Both the position numbers and the translations under genes were made by a program. Shown in pieces: positions 5,316 through 6,620 of a DNA stretch of 6,620 bases. Numbering within the stretch: position 1 is the stretch's first letter; each line of letters begins with the position of its first letter. The notes under the pieces were generated by a model. It was not told where the DNA came from. It searched no databases and saw only the letters and a program-made list of their open reading frames with translations. This DNA is from Candidatus Aminicenantota bacterium (GTDB lineage: Bacteria; Acidobacteriota; Aminicenantia; Aminicenantales; Aminicenantaceae), in the NCBI GenBank assembly GCA_030670375.1, contig DAOVBT010000112.1, positions 1 through 6,620 of the forward strand, in the 5' to 3' direction.

Positions 5316-6463
5316 TGAGCTCGATCCTGATTGTAGCGGGGGAAAACTCGGGAGAAAAACACGGCGCAAACCTTGTACGCCAGTTCAAGCGCCTCCAGCC
5401 ATCCTTCACGTTCTACGGCATCGGAGGGAAAAACATGGCCGAACAAGACGTAACCCTTCTCTACTCTGTTGAAGATCTTGCGGTCGTCGGTATTTTTGAA
5501 GTTATTACCCATCTCCCCCGAATAAGAAAAATTTTTCGCCAAATAAAAAAGAAAACTATCGAACAACGACCTTGCGTGGCAGTTTTGATCGATTCTCCCG
5601 ATTTTAACCTTCGGTTGGCCAAACATCTCAAGAAGTCTTCCATACCTGTTTTGTACTACATCAGTCCCACAGTTTGGGCATGGCGGAAGAGAAGGCTCAG
5701 AAGCATAAAAAAAACAGTGAATAAAATGCTCCTGATTTTTCCTTTTGAAGAAAAGATATACGCAGAACACGGGATCCCGGCCGCATATGTGGGCAATCCA
5801 TTAAAAGAGAGGGTGAAAATATCTACGACTAAGGAGGAATTCTTCCATAAATACCGTCTGGATCCGGAGAAAAAATTGGTTGCCATACTCCCCGGAAGCA
5901 GAAAAAGCGAGATAAAATTCCACATGCCTGTCCTGACTCAAGCCATAAAAAAACTCGGGAAGGAATGGAACGCCCAATTTATCCTTCCTCTAGCAGAAAA
6001 TCTTGTGGAGACCTATGTGACATCTTTCCTCAGAGAAGTATCACCTGCTATTGAAATCCTCTCTCAGGACGGATATGAAGCCTTGGCTTACAGTGACATC
6101 GCTCTTTCTTCCTGCGGCACGGTAAACTTAGAGGCAGCCCTGCTGGGGACTCCTGTCGTTGCCTTTTACCGCATCTCCCCCCTCACCTATTACGCGGGAA
6201 TTAGACTCATGAAAATTAAAAATTTCAGCATCGTAAATATTCTTGCGGGCAAAAAGATTATCCCCGAATTGATCCAGAGGAATTTTACTGTTGAAAACAT
6301 CCTGGACGAAACTCGAAAAATCCTCGGATCAGAACGAGTAAGATCCACAGTAAAATCTGAGTATGAAAAAATCCGTCTTCTTCTCGGAGAGAAAATGGCC
6401 TCAGAAAATGCAGCTCGAGAATTGGAAAAGCTTATTATAAATCAAGGAAATGAGACACTTTGA
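5315..6463 (+). CDS. lpxB: Lipid-A-disaccharide synthase
   Basis: LpxB is a GT19 glycosyltransferase acting at the inner membrane face. It joins UDP-2,3-diacylglucosamine to lipid X, forming lipid A disaccharide 1-phosphate. The 382 residues match the usual length. Family motifs in order are VAGENSGEKHG (7-17), IDSPDFN (92-98, with Asp93), SPTVWAWRKRR (117-127), LPGSRKSE (192-199, nucleotide-sugar-binding region), SSCGTVNLEAALLGTPVVAFYR (from 265) and NILAGKKIIPELIQ near the end. The glycine-rich motif has Glu14 where E. coli has Asp, a conservative change. The ATG overlaps the upstream stop as TAATG, with AAAAGGA just before it, so it is translationally coupled to the pilin-like gene. Its presence implies a lipid A-containing outer membrane. 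Neighbouring lpx genes are not in the window. Confidence 0.97.
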   Translation: MSSILIVAGENSGEKHGANLVRQFKRLQPSFTFYGIGGKNMAEQDVTLLYSVEDLAVVGIFEVITHLPRIRKIFRQIKKKTIEQRPCVAVLIDSPDFNLRLAKHLKKSSIPVLYYISPTVWAWRKRRLRSIKKTVNKMLLIFPFEEKIYAEHGIPAAYVGNPLKERVKISTTKEEFFHKYRLDPEKKLVAILPGSRKSEIKFHMPVLTQAIKKLGKEWNAQFILPLAENLVETYVTSFLREVSPAIEILSQDGYEALAYSDIALSSCGTVNLEAALLGTPVVAFYRISPLTYYAGIRLMKIKNFSIVNILAGKKIIPELIQRNFTVENILDETRKILGSERVRSTVKSEYEKIRLLLGEKMASENAARELEKLIINQGNETL

Positions 6464-6471
6464 AGGAGGAG
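6463..6471 (+). promoter_or_regulatory. Very strong Shine-Dalgarno after lpxB
   Basis: AAGGAGGAG directly follows the lpxB stop (sharing its final A) and sits just before ATG at 6474. Such a good site implies a real gene start here, which makes the short frame that follows (seven codons, then TGA at 6495-6497) suspicious. Confidence 0.7.
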
Positions 6472-6473
6472 AC

Positions 6474-6620
6474 ATGAAAACTGGAATGATATCCTGACCT
6501 TTCACTACACAACCAAAAAGCCTGTCATGGACCTGTTTGCACAAAACAGCATTGAACTCAAGGGACAACTCCCTACGGGAAAATACAAATTCAAGGCAAC
6601 GCTCAAGGATAAATTGAGCG
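6474..6620 (+). pseudogene. Start of an unidentified gene, apparently frameshifted near its start, cut by window end
   Basis: ATG 6474 gives only MKTGMIS before TGA at 6495. A second frame, starting AAC at 6479, is open from just after the lpxB stop to the window end. It reads NWNDILTFHYTTKKPVMDLF, then SIELKGQLPTGKYKFKATLK and onward. One extra A in the AAAA run at 6477-6480 would join the two as MKNWNDILTF. The visible part looks like a soluble beta-rich segment: LPTGKYKFKATLKDKLS resembles strand-turn-strand pieces of extracytoplasmic domains such as those in GWxTD proteins, but that is only a resemblance. No signal peptide is seen, so the 5' part may also have been lost. It may be a true pseudogene, a sequencing error in the A run, or a gene using another start such as ATG 6527. 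Function is unknown. Confidence 0.45.

Noticed and set aside
5315..6620. LpxB fused to the downstream frame by TGA readthrough
   Set aside because: The downstream frame is in phase with lpxB, but LpxB is full length at the TGA and a strong ribosome binding site follows directly, so a separate gene is the simpler reading.

Overview
The window looks like a bacterial chromosome segment from a Gram-negative (diderm) organism. It carries lpxB for lipid A synthesis and a set of type IV pilin-like (pseudopilin) genes, next to the near-universal rpsO-pnp pair. Codon use is moderately A-rich, GTG starts occur, and the pseudopilin C-termini (a DG/EGTxYxxW ending) recall proteins I associate with Acidobacteriota/Aminicenantes-like lineages. 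That taxonomic guess is weak, because no rRNA or other decisive marker is present.

Layout. Positions 1-474 (+) hold the Lys/Glu/Pro-rich C-terminal part of a protein whose reading frame is interrupted by three TAA codons in the first 54 bases. A convergent four-helix membrane protein with a DUF1648-like motif lies at 492-956 (-). A 332-base divergent intergenic region (957-1288) carries a terminator-like hairpin and a plausible sigma70-type promoter. From 1289 onward everything runs on the + strand as one tightly packed apparent operon: rpsO, pnp, three consecutive pilin-like genes, lpxB, and the start of a further gene cut by the window end. Gaps are 5-26 bases, the lpxB start overlaps the preceding stop (TAATG), and two Shine-Dalgarno sites sit inside the preceding gene's end.

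The genes make up a ribosomal protein, an exoribonuclease, an envelope pilus/secretion-type module and a lipid A enzyme. The three pilin-like proteins are divergent paralogues sharing an N-terminal methylation/transmembrane segment and a mid-protein DPM(T/S) motif. The first two look like GspG-type pseudopilins. The third lacks the usual Glu at +5 and carries an Arg/Gly-rich insertion encoded partly by a run of nine G. The gene after lpxB has a strong Shine-Dalgarno and ATG but shifts frame two codons into the protein.

Most of the window is ordinary housekeeping sequence. I see no CRISPR array, tRNA, rRNA, transposon or recognisable defence system. The points worth checking are the broken frames at both ends, the G9 tract, the Glu5-less pseudopilin, and the placement of a pilin triad between pnp and lpxB.
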